From a virus, in the IMG/VR virus record IMGVR_UViG_3300049216_000094, positions 1 to 53,277 of that record: DNA of 53,277 nt; one strand, given 5' to 3'. Shown here in pieces: positions 8,024-16,933 of this stretch. The notes below the pieces were generated by a model, which saw nothing but the letters and a program-made list of their open reading frames with translations, was not told the origin of the DNA and made no database searches. The position numbers and the translations under genes are program-made. How positions within the stretch are numbered: the stretch's first letter is position 1; every line of letters begins with the position of its first letter.

Positions 8024-9520
8024 GTGCCGACACCAGTTCCGTTCAAGCTTCTTCCGGCTAACCAGCGGGCGCCGCTGTTTTACGCCGAACTCGACAATTC
8101 CCAAGCCAACACTGCGACCACACCGCAGCGCACGCTTATCATCGGCCAAGTCACCGCGGCAGCGATCGCTGCGGGCACCGTGCCAAACGTGCCTGTGCTT
8201 TCGGCCAGCCCGTCGGACGCCGTATCGGTTGGCGGCAACGGTTCGATACTCGCCATAAAGACGTACGTTTACCGTTTGAACGATCCGTCGGGTGAAGTCT
8301 GGTATCTTCCGCTGGCAGACGCTGCCGGCGCCACTTCCGCAACTGGTTCGATTACTTTTTCGGGCGCCCCCACCGCGCCTGGCGTTCTATCGCTGTACAT
8401 CGCCGGCCGGCTGTTGCAGCTTCCGATCGCCGTCGCGCAAACCCCGGCGCAGATCGCCGCAGCGTTCGTAACTTTGATCGGCCAGACGCCGAACATTCCA
8501 GTGACGGCTGCTGCCGTCGCAGGCGTGGTAACGCTGACTGCCGTCAATGCAGGTCTGCTTGGTAACGACATTCCGATTTTGCTGAATTACGGTGGCGCGG
8601 TTCAAGGCCAGTCAACGCCAGCAGGTCTTACCGTTGCCATTGTGGCGATGTCAGGCGGCACGCTGGTTCCGTCGCTGACGACCGCGCTAGGCAACCTCGG
8701 CTCGAAGCCTTACGATTTCATCGACAGTCCGTACAACGACGCCGTGAGCTTGGCGTCGATTCAAACATTCTTGAGCGATCAGTCCGGGCGGTGGTCGTAC
8801 GCGCAGCAGATTTACGGCGGCTCGTTTACGGCGGCAACAGGCACAGCCGGCGCGCTGACGACTTTGGGCGGTACGGTTAACGATCAGCACAATTCGATCA
8901 TGGGCGTATACGGCAGTCCGCACCCGGCGTGGGTCTGGGCGTCGGCGTACGCGGGCGCGTGCGCGCAAAGCTTGCGCAACGATCCAGGTCTACCGCTGCA
9001 CACTTTGACTTTGTTCGGAGTGCTTCCGCCGCCGATATCGTCTCGATTCATGCTGCCGCAGCAAAATTCGCTGCTGTACTCCGGAATTTCAACGTTTAAC
9101 GTTGACGACAGCGGAACGGTTTCGATCCAGCTTGCGATCACGACTTATCAGCGCAATGCGTTCAACCAGCCTGATAACAGTTATCTCAAGGTTGAAACTT
9201 TGTATTCCCTGATGTACATCATTCGGTTTTTGCGCGCGGACTTGTTGGCGAAATTCGGCCAGTCGAAACTCGCGGCCGACGGTTCGCAAATTCCGACGCT
9301 TGGCAACGTCACCACGCCGAACAAAATTCGGTCTGCGCAAATCGCCGCGTACAAATTGCTGTGCAACAACGGTTATGCGCAGAATTTTGAAGCGTTTGCT
9401 GCGAACTTGATCGTTCAAAAGAACGCAACCAATGTGAACCGCGTCGATATCTTGTGGCCGGGCACGCTTATCAATCAACTCGACATTTTGGCGATGTTGG
9501 TCCAGTTCCGTCTATCGTAA
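8024..9520 (+). CDS. Tail sheath protein, Mu gpL-type
   Basis: A 498-residue contractile sheath subunit. Family features are the PFKLLPANQRAPLFYAELDNSQA opening, the RTLIIGQVTA strand, a variable domain of short beta repeats in residues 90-230, and the C-terminal core (LTTYQR-like TTYQRNAFNQPDNSYLKVETL, YIIRFLRADLLAKF, VNRVDILWPGTLINQLDILA). I place the start at GTG 8024 after GGGGAAG. A longer reading frame from 7907 overlaps the previous gene and adds unrelated residues. Sheath contraction pushes the tube through the host envelope. Confidence 0.95.
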   Translation: MPTPVPFKLLPANQRAPLFYAELDNSQANTATTPQRTLIIGQVTAAAIAAGTVPNVPVLSASPSDAVSVGGNGSILAIKTYVYRLNDPSGEVWYLPLADAAGATSATGSITFSGAPTAPGVLSLYIAGRLLQLPIAVAQTPAQIAAAFVTLIGQTPNIPVTAAAVAGVVTLTAVNAGLLGNDIPILLNYGGAVQGQSTPAGLTVAIVAMSGGTLVPSLTTALGNLGSKPYDFIDSPYNDAVSLASIQTFLSDQSGRWSYAQQIYGGSFTAATGTAGALTTLGGTVNDQHNSIMGVYGSPHPAWVWASAYAGACAQSLRNDPGLPLHTLTLFGVLPPPISSRFMLPQQNSLLYSGISTFNVDDSGTVSIQLAITTYQRNAFNQPDNSYLKVETLYSLMYIIRFLRADLLAKFGQSKLAADGSQIPTLGNVTTPNKIRSAQIAAYKLLCNNGYAQNFEAFAANLIVQKNATNVNRVDILWPGTLINQLDILAMLVQFRLS

Positions 9521-9531
9521 GGGAATAAGTC

Positions 9532-9912
9532 ATGGCCGCAGTTCCGAATCTTGTTGGCGGTACAGCCACGCTTACCGTAGATGGTCAAGCGTATCTTCTT
9601 CGCGGCGCGTTCAAGTACAGCGCCGTTACCGTAAAACGCGAAACGAAATCCGGACAGGATAAAGTTCACGGTTTTACCGAAATGCCGACGCCAGGCATGA
9701 TCTCTGGCACGTTAAGCGATTCTGGCGATCTCACGGTTGCCGATTTCAATTCGATGCGCGGCGTTTCGATTTCGGTGGAACTTGCGAACGGCAAGACCGT
9801 GATCGGTTCCGGAATGTGGACTGTCGATGCTCAAGAGGTCGATTCCGAAGAAGGCACCTTTGACGTAAAGTGGGAAGGCGTTGATGGGTCAGTTATCGAA
9901 CAACTCGCATAA
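9532..9912 (+). CDS. Tail tube protein, Mu gpM-type
   Basis: A 126-residue tube protein of the Mu gpM family: VGGTATLTVDGQAYLLRGAFKY near the start, then the KVHGFTEMPTPGMISGTLSDSGDLT segment and GMWTVDAQEVDSEEGTFDVKWEG. These strands form the hexameric rings inside the sheath. It follows the sheath gene after 11 bases with a GGAA ribosome site and precedes the chaperone gene, the standard Mu order. Confidence 0.93.
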   Translation: MAAVPNLVGGTATLTVDGQAYLLRGAFKYSAVTVKRETKSGQDKVHGFTEMPTPGMISGTLSDSGDLTVADFNSMRGVSISVELANGKTVIGSGMWTVDAQEVDSEEGTFDVKWEGVDGSVIEQLA

Positions 9913-9921
9913 GAGAATTTT

Positions 9922-10218
9922 GTGGAAGACACGAAAACCATTACGTTGCACAAACCGCTGACGAAAGGCCTTACGGCGCCCGTCACTGAACTTAACCTTG
10001 TCGAACCGAACGCCGGTCAAATGAGCAAGGCTTTTAAGGACAGCCAAGGCAACGGCGTTGATATGACGCTCGCGTTGCTGATGTACACCACGGGCACGCC
10101 GTTGGCCGCGCTGAAGACGCTTTCCGCGAGGGACTTTAATGCGTGTGCGGATTTTTTGGCCTCGTTCACGGCACCGGACGTTTCGGAGTCGGAAGCCTCG
10201 AATACCGCGGAAGACTGA
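9922..10218 (+). CDS. Tail assembly chaperone, short form (Mu gp41-like)
   Basis: A 98-residue product beginning at GTG. It resembles the short chaperone of Mu-type tails: TITLHKPLTKGLTAPVTELNLVEPNAGQ, then a helical part ending NACADFLASF. It coats the tape measure protein until the tube polymerises. Near its end it carries a T TTT TTG heptamer in frame, and the -1 frame continues open for a further 80 codons. So two products are expected, as with lambda G and GT. Confidence 0.85.
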   Translation: MEDTKTITLHKPLTKGLTAPVTELNLVEPNAGQMSKAFKDSQGNGVDMTLALLMYTTGTPLAALKTLSARDFNACADFLASFTAPDVSESEASNTAED

Positions 10219-10400
10219 TCGAAGACGCCTATTCTTGGGGCTTCCCCGGAGGCACCAAGAAAACGATCAAAGCGATTGAAAGGATGATGGCCGACCTTTC
10301 AATCGAGTTCAATTGGGGTCCGGTAGTTGGGTGGTCATTAAAGCCTTCTGAGTTATACTTTTGGTTCGAGCACGCAAAACGCCGGGAGCCGAAAACTTAA
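10143..10400 (+). CDS. Tail assembly chaperone, -1 frameshift extension
   Basis: This frame is open from before 10143 to 10400 and lacks a convincing ribosome site. It is best read as a C-terminal extension of the preceding gene after a -1 shift at 10152-10158. The extension contains YRGRLIEDAYSWGFPGGTKK and KPSELYFWFEHAKRR, typical of the second half of tail chaperones that contact the tape measure. The stop is directly followed by the tape measure ATG at 10401. An independent start at 10143 is possible but would fall in the middle of the slippery region. Confidence 0.8.
   Translation: MCGFFGLVHGTGRFGVGSLEYRGRLIEDAYSWGFPGGTKKTIKAIERMMADLSIEFNWGPVVGWSLKPSELYFWFEHAKRREPKT
10152..10158 (+). 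other. Slippery heptamer for programmed -1 frameshift
   Basis: The sequence T TTT TTG lies with the right phase: upstream reading GAT TTT TTG becomes TTT TTT GGC after a one-base backward slip. It sits 58 bases before the stop of the short form. Tail chaperone genes before the tape measure commonly use such a site to set the ratio of short to long product. I did not fold the downstream region to look for a stimulating structure. Confidence 0.75.
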
Positions 10401-12185
10401 ATGGCCGCAGGACAACAGAAGCTCCAAATTGAAATTAGCGCCGTCGATAGGGTTACGGCGCAAGTCAACAAAATTAACAAGTCGTTAGACAAGCTAGCGG
10501 CAGGCCCGCGCCGGTTTCAAAATTCTCTTAAACAGTTCAGCGATGCTTCCGGGCTGACCAAGTTCGGCTCGAAGCTTAAAAATGTGGGCGCGGCTGCCGC
10601 GCGCGTCGGCGCGCAGATCAAAGGTGCTGTTGAGCGCGTCGCGGAAATCGCTGGCGTCGGCGGGGCAGCAGCACTCGTCGGCTTGACTTACGAATGGTCG
10701 AAACTCGGACTTGAAGTTACGCGAACGTCGGATCGACTCGGGCTGACGACGACGCAGCTTCAGGAAATTCGGAACGTCGGAATCGCGTCGGGCGCCGGCT
10801 TAGAGGCGACCAGCCAAGCGTTTGAAACGATGGGCACCACGCTCGAAGACGCGACGTATGGCCGTAACCAATCTGCGCTCGTAATGATGGCGCGGTTGAA
10901 CATTCAGCTTCATCGATTGAAAGGCGGCGCGGTTGATGCTAAAGAAGGCATGCTGCAACTCGCAGACGCGATTCAAGCGCAAGGGGGCAATCGCCAAGCG
11001 CAAATGCTGATCGCCAACCAGTTCGGCGCGGGCGCGCTACTGCCCGAATTGTTAAAAGGCCGTGCGGGAATGAAAGCGTATTTTCAAATGGTCGAAAAGT
11101 ATTCGATGTCGCCCGAACAGGTAAAGCGCGCTGACGAGTTCGCGCTTAAATTGAACGAAGGCCGACTTGCTGCGGATCAACTTCGCAATTCGATCGGAAA
11201 TGGCTTGATTCCGGTTTTTCAACCGCTGATCCAGCAATTCATCGATTGGGAAAACATCGCGGGTAATCGGGACAAACTCGTAGGCGCAATCTCGTCCGGT
11301 GTGAACTGGCTGATCGACAAGATCCCAAAGCTCGTCACTGCGATTGGCGATGTGGTCGATGCGCTTGGGGGCTGGAAGTCTGTTGCGATTATTTTTGGCG
11401 CATCGATTGCCGCTAGCGTGCTTGCGCCTATCGCGTTGCTTGCTGCGTCGTTGGCCTCGTTGGGCGGCTCTCTAGGGGGTCCAGTATTTCGCATGCTTGG
11501 GTTACTCGGCATGCAGTTTGGCTACGTCGGAGGTGCCGCTGGCGCGATGGCCGCGGGACTTACTTCGCTTGGGCTGCTCGCCGGGGCAGGCGGCGCTGGC
11601 GGCGCTGCCGGCATGGGGTTTAATTGGCTGTACAACAAAGCGTCTGGGCTGCTCGGCGGTTCAGGTTCTCTTGGTAGCGACATTTACGACGGCGTGCAAG
11701 CGGTAACGCACGGTACTGATTCAGGGCGCCGTAACAACCCTGGCAATCTTCGCACTCCAGGTGGGAAAGGTTTTCAAGCGTTCGCTTCGCCGCAAGCGGG
11801 CCTCGACGCGATGGCACGGCAGCTTGAAATTTACAGCCAGCGCGATCACATCAACACTTTGAGCGGAATCGTTAACAAGTATTCGCCAGCCGGCGATCAC
11901 AACGACCCAAATACCGAAATTCCGCAGATCGCTGGCTGGACGGGTTTTGGCGCGAACGACGAACTGGATATGAAAAACCCGGCCGTGCTCGCAAAAGTTA
12001 TGACGGCAATTATCCGGAAAGAAGGCAATTCAGCCGGCGTGACCGCGGCCGACGTAAACTCGGCCGCGCAACAGGCTTCGACTTTTCATTTCAAATTTAG
12101 TGGATTGCCAAAAGGCGTTTCGGTAGTTGCCATGTCGTCGAACCCAGGCGTTAAAGTCACATCGACTGCAACGGATACGCCCTAA
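10401..12185 (+). CDS. Tape measure protein with lysozyme-like domain
   Basis: A 594-residue tape measure. The N-terminus is helical and polar (KLQIEISAVDRVTAQVNKINKSL), as in Mu-type tape measures. Residues about 270-400 hold the hydrophobic segments expected in this family. Residues about 439-543 form a separate domain with RRNNPGNLR, a GFQAFASPQAGLDAMARQL stretch and YSQRDHINTLSGIVNKYSP, the pattern of phage structural lysozymes that cut peptidoglycan during infection. It sets tail length and is probably ejected first. At under 600 residues it predicts a rather short tail. Confidence 0.9.
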   Translation: MAAGQQKLQIEISAVDRVTAQVNKINKSLDKLAAGPRRFQNSLKQFSDASGLTKFGSKLKNVGAAAARVGAQIKGAVERVAEIAGVGGAAALVGLTYEWSKLGLEVTRTSDRLGLTTTQLQEIRNVGIASGAGLEATSQAFETMGTTLEDATYGRNQSALVMMARLNIQLHRLKGGAVDAKEGMLQLADAIQAQGGNRQAQMLIANQFGAGALLPELLKGRAGMKAYFQMVEKYSMSPEQVKRADEFALKLNEGRLAADQLRNSIGNGLIPVFQPLIQQFIDWENIAGNRDKLVGAISSGVNWLIDKIPKLVTAIGDVVDALGGWKSVAIIFGASIAASVLAPIALLAASLASLGGSLGGPVFRMLGLLGMQFGYVGGAAGAMAAGLTSLGLLAGAGGAGGAAGMGFNWLYNKASGLLGGSGSLGSDIYDGVQAVTHGTDSGRRNNPGNLRTPGGKGFQAFASPQAGLDAMARQLEIYSQRDHINTLSGIVNKYSPAGDHNDPNTEIPQIAGWTGFGANDELDMKNPAVLAKVMTAIIRKEGNSAGVTAADVNSAAQQASTFHFKFSGLPKGVSVVAMSSNPGVKVTSTATDTP

Positions 12186-13553
12186 ATGGCTACGTTTCTT
12201 GAATCAATTCGCGGCAACCCCGCGTCTTTTCGCGGGCTGAAATTCGCCGTCATTGGCGCGCAATTTCGCGGCGGCCGAAAGAACGCGATTCATGAATACC
12301 CGTTTCGTGACATTCCTTATGTCGAAGACTTGGGGCGGCAAGCGCGGCGCATTACGGTTATTGGTTTTGTTCTGGACGACGCTAACGGTACGGCGATCAG
12401 CAAGCGTAACGCGATCATCGGCGCAATCGAAACGCAAGATCAAGGCGAATTAAATCATCCTACGTTAGGTCGATTTCAAGTTAACGTTCTGGATTTTGAA
12501 ACTGAAGAATCAATGGATGAAGGCGGCGCGTTTGCGTTGCGTTTCACGTTCATGGAATCGGGCGGTCTTAATTTTCCGTCGCCTGTTTCGTCTACACAGG
12601 GAGACGCGACCGAAGCGATTGGCGTCGTTTCTACGATGTCGAGCACGGCGTATGTTAGCGCGGTACGCGGCCTTATCAGTTACGGAACGGGCGTCGTAGA
12701 CGGCATTGAAAATACGGCGAACTCGTGGATTACGACAGGTCGCGCAGTGGCGCAAGATGCGACTTCGCTGCTCCATGCCGTTGTCAATTTACCTGGCGCC
12801 GCCGAAGGTTTATATGGGCGGCTTTTTAGTGGCAAGTTGTTCAGCGGCATTGGAAATCTTTTTGGTTCGCAAGGATCGCGCGTAGCGCCTGCGTCGCCAA
12901 GTACGACTATTCAAACTTTGCAAGCGCAAAACACAGTCGCTATTGCGAATATATCTTCAGCCGAATTAAGTTTGTCGTCAGCGGCAAGTGATATTGATCC
13001 ATCGGCTACGGCGGCAGCGGCGCAAGCTTATGCAAACAGCATTCAAAGTTCGACGCAGGACCCTGAAGACGGTGTTCGTCTTTTAAGCGCGCTTGCCGTT
13101 TTTGTTCCGCCGACATACCCAGCAACTTCAGTTATTGGAAATTCGACTAATAGTGCAGCATTGGCGACGGGAGATTTGTTTCGCCGATCCGCTATAGCAG
13201 CACTTGCGCAAGCGGCGCTGGTCTATCAGCCGTCGTCTTACGATGATGCGATCTCGGTTCGCGGCGCGATATGCACGATCATCGACAACGAAATTGAAGT
13301 AGCTGGCGATCAAGGCGAAGACGATGTATTTTTAGCGCTTCGACAACTTCGAGCCACGATATCTGCGGACTTAGCTGCCCGCGGCGCCAGTCTCGCGCCG
13401 ATTAAAACTTTTACTGTTAACCAATCGTTGCCTGCACCGGTTTTGGCTTTGCGGTTCTACCGCGATCCGACTCGAAGCGACGAACTGACAAGTCAAATTA
13501 GTCCTATTCATCCGGCGTTTTGTCCAACAACGTTTCAGGCGTTGGCCGAATGA
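12186..13553 (+). CDS. DNA circularisation / Mu gpN-like tail protein
   Basis: A 455-residue protein whose first 120 residues match the N-terminal domain of Mu gpN. They include SFRGLKFAVIGAQFRGGRK, the HEYPFRDIPYVEDLGRQARR segment and a VDYNV-like FVLDDANG strand. In Mu this protein joins tube and baseplate hub; the family was historically named for DNA circularisation. The C-terminal two thirds are Ala/Ser-rich with little recognisable structure. It starts three bases after the tape measure stop and overlaps the next gene in ATGA. Confidence 0.85.
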   Translation: MATFLESIRGNPASFRGLKFAVIGAQFRGGRKNAIHEYPFRDIPYVEDLGRQARRITVIGFVLDDANGTAISKRNAIIGAIETQDQGELNHPTLGRFQVNVLDFETEESMDEGGAFALRFTFMESGGLNFPSPVSSTQGDATEAIGVVSTMSSTAYVSAVRGLISYGTGVVDGIENTANSWITTGRAVAQDATSLLHAVVNLPGAAEGLYGRLFSGKLFSGIGNLFGSQGSRVAPASPSTTIQTLQAQNTVAIANISSAELSLSSAASDIDPSATAAAAQAYANSIQSSTQDPEDGVRLLSALAVFVPPTYPATSVIGNSTNSAALATGDLFRRSAIAALAQAALVYQPSSYDDAISVRGAICTIIDNEIEVAGDQGEDDVFLALRQLRATISADLAARGASLAPIKTFTVNQSLPAPVLALRFYRDPTRSDELTSQISPIHPAFCPTTFQALAE

Positions 13554-14704
13554 TCGACGAACTATACATTCAAGTCCGCACGCCACAACCTGTCGGCGTT
13601 AACGTTGACTCCGGTAACGCAAGAGTGCTGAACGGCTGGACGGATATTAGAGTTACACGCGGCGCTGAACGCATTCCGAACGATTTCACGATCAGCACGA
13701 CTGAACGTTTTCCCGCGCAGCGCGCAGCGAACATCGTTCAGCCTCAAGACGTTTGCACGATTTTTATTGGCGACGATGTAGTGCTTACGGGCTATGTCGA
13801 TTCAGTGGTGTCAAGCGTCGATAACGGAACGCATACCGTTACGGTTTCGGGTAGAGGCCGCTGCCAAGATTTAGTAGACTGTTCCGCCGAATGGCCTGGC
13901 AGTTTAATTAACGGCACAAATGCGCTCGACATCGCTACGAAGCTTGTCCAGCCTTATGCACCATTGCAAGCGATGCTTGACGCTAATGCTAACGTTGGCC
14001 CTTCAATTGTTAGTTTTCCGCTTAATTACGGCGAAACAGCTTGGGACATTATTGATCGCTGTACGCGCGCTGCGGGGCTTTTGGCTTACGAAACTCCCGA
14101 AGGAAACTTGTTGCTTGCTGCGCTCGGCACGGTTTCTGCCGGAAGCGGTTTTGAATTGGGCACCAACGTTCAAAAAGCCACATCAACGTACAGTTCTTCG
14201 GAAAGATATTCTGATTATCAAGGCGTCGCGCAGTCAGTTAACACTATGATCGAAACTGGCGAAGCAGGCTTTTTTCGTCCGGTTGTAAAAGACAGCACAT
14301 CAATTCGCCATCGTTTGAAGTACATCGTAGCCGAAACCATTGGCGGTCAAATCAGTCAAGATTTTCTTGATACTCGAATTTCGTGGGAGTTAAATCGGCG
14401 CAACGGGCGTTCTCGTTCGGTAAAACTGACAACAGATAGTTGGCGAGATGTTAATGGCGCGCTTTATGCACCTAATACTTTAGCGCACGTTCAACTTCCA
14501 TTATTGAAAATCGACAGCACGCAAGAATCTACTGGAAAATGGATTATTGGTGAAGTTACCTATTTGCGAGACGGCCAAAATGGTACGACTTGCGACGTTA
14601 CAATGATGCCGCAAAGCGCTTACGCAGTGTTGCCAGTTCCGTTAGTCATTCCGCCTCCCGATACTAAATCGGTAGTGCCGATTCAAATTGGGCAAGGTCG
14701 ATAA
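13550..14704 (+). CDS. Baseplate hub protein, Mu gp44 (gpP)-type
   Basis: A 384-residue hub protein related to T4 gp27 and Mu gp44. Visible are an early WTDIRVTRGAERIPNDFTIS strand pair, TVTVSGRGRCQDLVDCSA and the helix-strand YGETAWDIIDRCTRAAGLL. I start at ATG 13550, inside the gpN-like stop, because the longer frame from 13520 starts within that gene. It forms the central trimer at the end of the tube, on which the spike sits. Confidence 0.88.
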   Translation: MIDELYIQVRTPQPVGVNVDSGNARVLNGWTDIRVTRGAERIPNDFTISTTERFPAQRAANIVQPQDVCTIFIGDDVVLTGYVDSVVSSVDNGTHTVTVSGRGRCQDLVDCSAEWPGSLINGTNALDIATKLVQPYAPLQAMLDANANVGPSIVSFPLNYGETAWDIIDRCTRAAGLLAYETPEGNLLLAALGTVSAGSGFELGTNVQKATSTYSSSERYSDYQGVAQSVNTMIETGEAGFFRPVVKDSTSIRHRLKYIVAETIGGQISQDFLDTRISWELNRRNGRSRSVKLTTDSWRDVNGALYAPNTLAHVQLPLLKIDSTQESTGKWIIGEVTYLRDGQNGTTCDVTMMPQSAYAVLPVPLVIPPPDTKSVVPIQIGQGR

Positions 14705-15336
14705 TGGACGCCGTAAAACGTTTGTGGCAACGCATGCTTTATGTTATTGGGCGTGGCCGAATTACATTTGTAGATGATTCGGGAAACGTTCAACTTGTGC
14801 AAATCAATTTCGGGTCGAGCGCATACCCTCAAATTGTAGATGCAGTACCAAATTTGATTATTTTTGGTCACACGTCGAACCCACCTGTCGGCAGCGACGC
14901 GGGAGTCGCGTTTATCGCTGGCGATCGCGCGAACGGGTATGTCGTCGGTTTTAACAGCCAAGCATTCAGGCTTAAAAACCTCAAGCCTGGCGAGTCGGCG
15001 ACATACGACGCGCAAAGTAAATATATCAAGTTAGGCATCGACGGAATCACGATCGAAGCTAAAAGTCAAAACGTCGTTGTTCAAAACGCCGCAAATGTGT
15101 CTATTACCGCGTCCGGCACGGTCACAATAGCCGCTCCGAACATCGCGTTAGAAGGCGCCGTGACCATCACGGGCGACATGTTAGTCAGCGGCACGATTAT
15201 CGATCAAACGGCGAGCGGCAACGCCGCTACGGTAGGGAACTTGCGCGCAACGTATGATGAGCACACGCACCAGGTTGCGAACGTCGCATCTGGTACTTCG
15301 ACCGCTACCACGAATCCGCCGACCCCGAGCATATGA
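14704..15336 (+). CDS. Baseplate spike / gpV-like, Mu gp45-type
   Basis: A 210-residue spike of the Mu gp45 family. The N-terminal OB-like part (RGRITFVDDSGNVQLVQINFG, YPQIVDAVPNLIIFGHTSNPPVGS) is followed by triple-stranded beta-helix repeats (VVVQNAANVSITASGTVTIAA). The C-terminus, HTHQVANVASGTSTATTNPP, has the HxH pattern that binds a metal ion at the tip of such spikes. It pierces the outer membrane. Its start overlaps the hub stop. Confidence 0.9.
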   Translation: MDAVKRLWQRMLYVIGRGRITFVDDSGNVQLVQINFGSSAYPQIVDAVPNLIIFGHTSNPPVGSDAGVAFIAGDRANGYVVGFNSQAFRLKNLKPGESATYDAQSKYIKLGIDGITIEAKSQNVVVQNAANVSITASGTVTIAAPNIALEGAVTITGDMLVSGTIIDQTASGNAATVGNLRATYDEHTHQVANVASGTSTATTNPPTPSI

Positions 15337-15803
15337 GCGATATCAATACCGTATGGCAGCCGCAGATATCGAAAGGCGATTACGTCATTCAAGGCGCTGC
15401 GCTTCAATCTGGTGCGGACCTTTATACCGCTGTCGTTATTAGTTTGTTCACCGACCGGTTAGCCGATGTGGACGACCAAATCCTCGACGGTTCCGGGAAC
15501 CCGCGCGGGTGGGCGTGCGACGAGTCGTCGGGGCCGCTGATAGGTTCGCGGTTATGGCTATTAGAGCGCGCTAAGCTGCCCGTCGATACGCTGCAACGCG
15601 CGCAAGACTACTGCCAAGAAGCCCTGCAATGGCTGCTCGACGACGGCGTAGTCTCGAAAGTAGACATTTCGGTGGCGCTGTTATCCAATAGCGGTGTGCC
15701 GAACGGGATTGGCATCACCATCGTGCTTTATCGGCAAGACGGCTTGAAAGTCCCGGCCATGCAATTCGATTATGTTTGGAAACAAGCTTTCGGACTTTCC
15801 TAG
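15333..15803 (+). CDS. Baseplate protein, Mu gp46-type (gpW/gp25-related)
   Basis: A 156-residue protein with the Mu gp46 signature: DQILDGSGNPRGWACDES, GSRLWLLERAKLPVDTLQRAQDYCQEALQWLLDDGVVSKV, then a beta strand and an aromatic C-terminus. In the contractile machine it forms the sheath-attached part of the wedge. It overlaps both its neighbours by a few bases, so it is translated in step with the spike and gp47-like genes. Confidence 0.9.
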   Translation: MSDINTVWQPQISKGDYVIQGAALQSGADLYTAVVISLFTDRLADVDDQILDGSGNPRGWACDESSGPLIGSRLWLLERAKLPVDTLQRAQDYCQEALQWLLDDGVVSKVDISVALLSNSGVPNGIGITIVLYRQDGLKVPAMQFDYVWKQAFGLS

Positions 15804-16933
15804 TGCCATTTCCTCGCCCCACTTTAACGCAACTCAAGCAGCAAGCCGCGCAAGATATCGCGTCTTCGTTGCAAGGCGTTGACGCGCTTCTTCGATTTTC
15901 AAATCTTAATATCATTGGTACCACTGTTGCTAACTTTGCAAATTTGCAATACGGCTACCTTGATTACATCGCCCAACAGTCGAATCCTTTTACAGCGACG
16001 GATGAAGCCCTTGAGGCTTGGGCCGCGCTTAAAGGCGTTTATCGAAAACCGGCCACTCCGGCGTCGGGCCAGATCACTGTCACCGGAACTCCGGGCGTCA
16101 CGGTGCCTTCTGGCACAGCGTATTCTCGATCAGATTCGGTGCCCTACGTTTCTACTGCCAGCATAACGATCTCGTCGCTAGGATCGGCGCTCGTGCCGTT
16201 GACCGCTGTTCCTGATCCTTCCGGGATGACGGGCGCCAATACCGATACGCCCATCGGTTCGACTTTTGCGATCTCGAACGCCATTCCGGGGCTATCGTCC
16301 AGCGCCGTGTGTTCGACAGCGTTTGTTGGCGGGGCCGATGTCGAAACTGACGCCGCGCTGCGTACCCGCATGCTCGCGGCGTACCAAACCCCCGTTGGCA
16401 TAGGCGGCCCGCAGCAATATGTCAACGAAGCTTTAGCGGTGCCTGGCGTCACGCGAGCTTGGGCTTTGCGCAACGGCAGAGGTACGGGCACTGTCATCGT
16501 CTACACGATGTTCGATATGTCGGAGTCGGCATTCGGCGGCTTCCCGCAAGGTACGAATGGCGTGTCTTCGAGCGAGACGCGCGATACTGTCGCGGCAGGC
16601 GATCAGTTGCTTGTCGCCAACGCTATTTTTCCGAATCAACCGGTTGGGCCGATCGTTTACTCGTACGCTCCGGCGCAGCAGGTCGTCAATTTCAGCATCG
16701 CGGGTATCAGTAGTCCGAGTTCAGCGCTTACGGCAGCCGTGACTGCGGCGCTTAACGACACTTTCCTCCGCGTCGCGTCGCCGCTCGGCATGACGTTGAA
16801 CCTGCAAGATATCGAAAACGCCGTGCAGTCTGTTTCAGGAACGACAGGATTTTATCTTGTCACGCCGGCTGCAAACGTCGTTGTCGCGGTCGGCTCTTTG
16901 CCGGTTGTTGGAACGGTCGTTTTGAGCACTTGA
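15803..16933 (+). CDS. Baseplate wedge protein J, Mu gp47-type
   Basis: A 376-residue gpJ/gp47-type wedge protein. Family marks are the LQGVDALLRFSNLNIIGT helix, EALEAWAALKGVYRKPATPASG, the beta domain with VPSGTAYSRSDSVPYV, and the ETDAALRTRMLAAYQTPVGIGG and YVNEALAVPGVTRAWAL segments. I place the start at GTG 15803 overlapping the upstream TAG. It crosslinks the wedges and controls the baseplate switch that triggers contraction. Confidence 0.94.
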   Translation: MPFPRPTLTQLKQQAAQDIASSLQGVDALLRFSNLNIIGTTVANFANLQYGYLDYIAQQSNPFTATDEALEAWAALKGVYRKPATPASGQITVTGTPGVTVPSGTAYSRSDSVPYVSTASITISSLGSALVPLTAVPDPSGMTGANTDTPIGSTFAISNAIPGLSSSAVCSTAFVGGADVETDAALRTRMLAAYQTPVGIGGPQQYVNEALAVPGVTRAWALRNGRGTGTVIVYTMFDMSESAFGGFPQGTNGVSSSETRDTVAAGDQLLVANAIFPNQPVGPIVYSYAPAQQVVNFSIAGISSPSSALTAAVTAALNDTFLRVASPLGMTLNLQDIENAVQSVSGTTGFYLVTPAANVVVAVGSLPVVGTVVLST

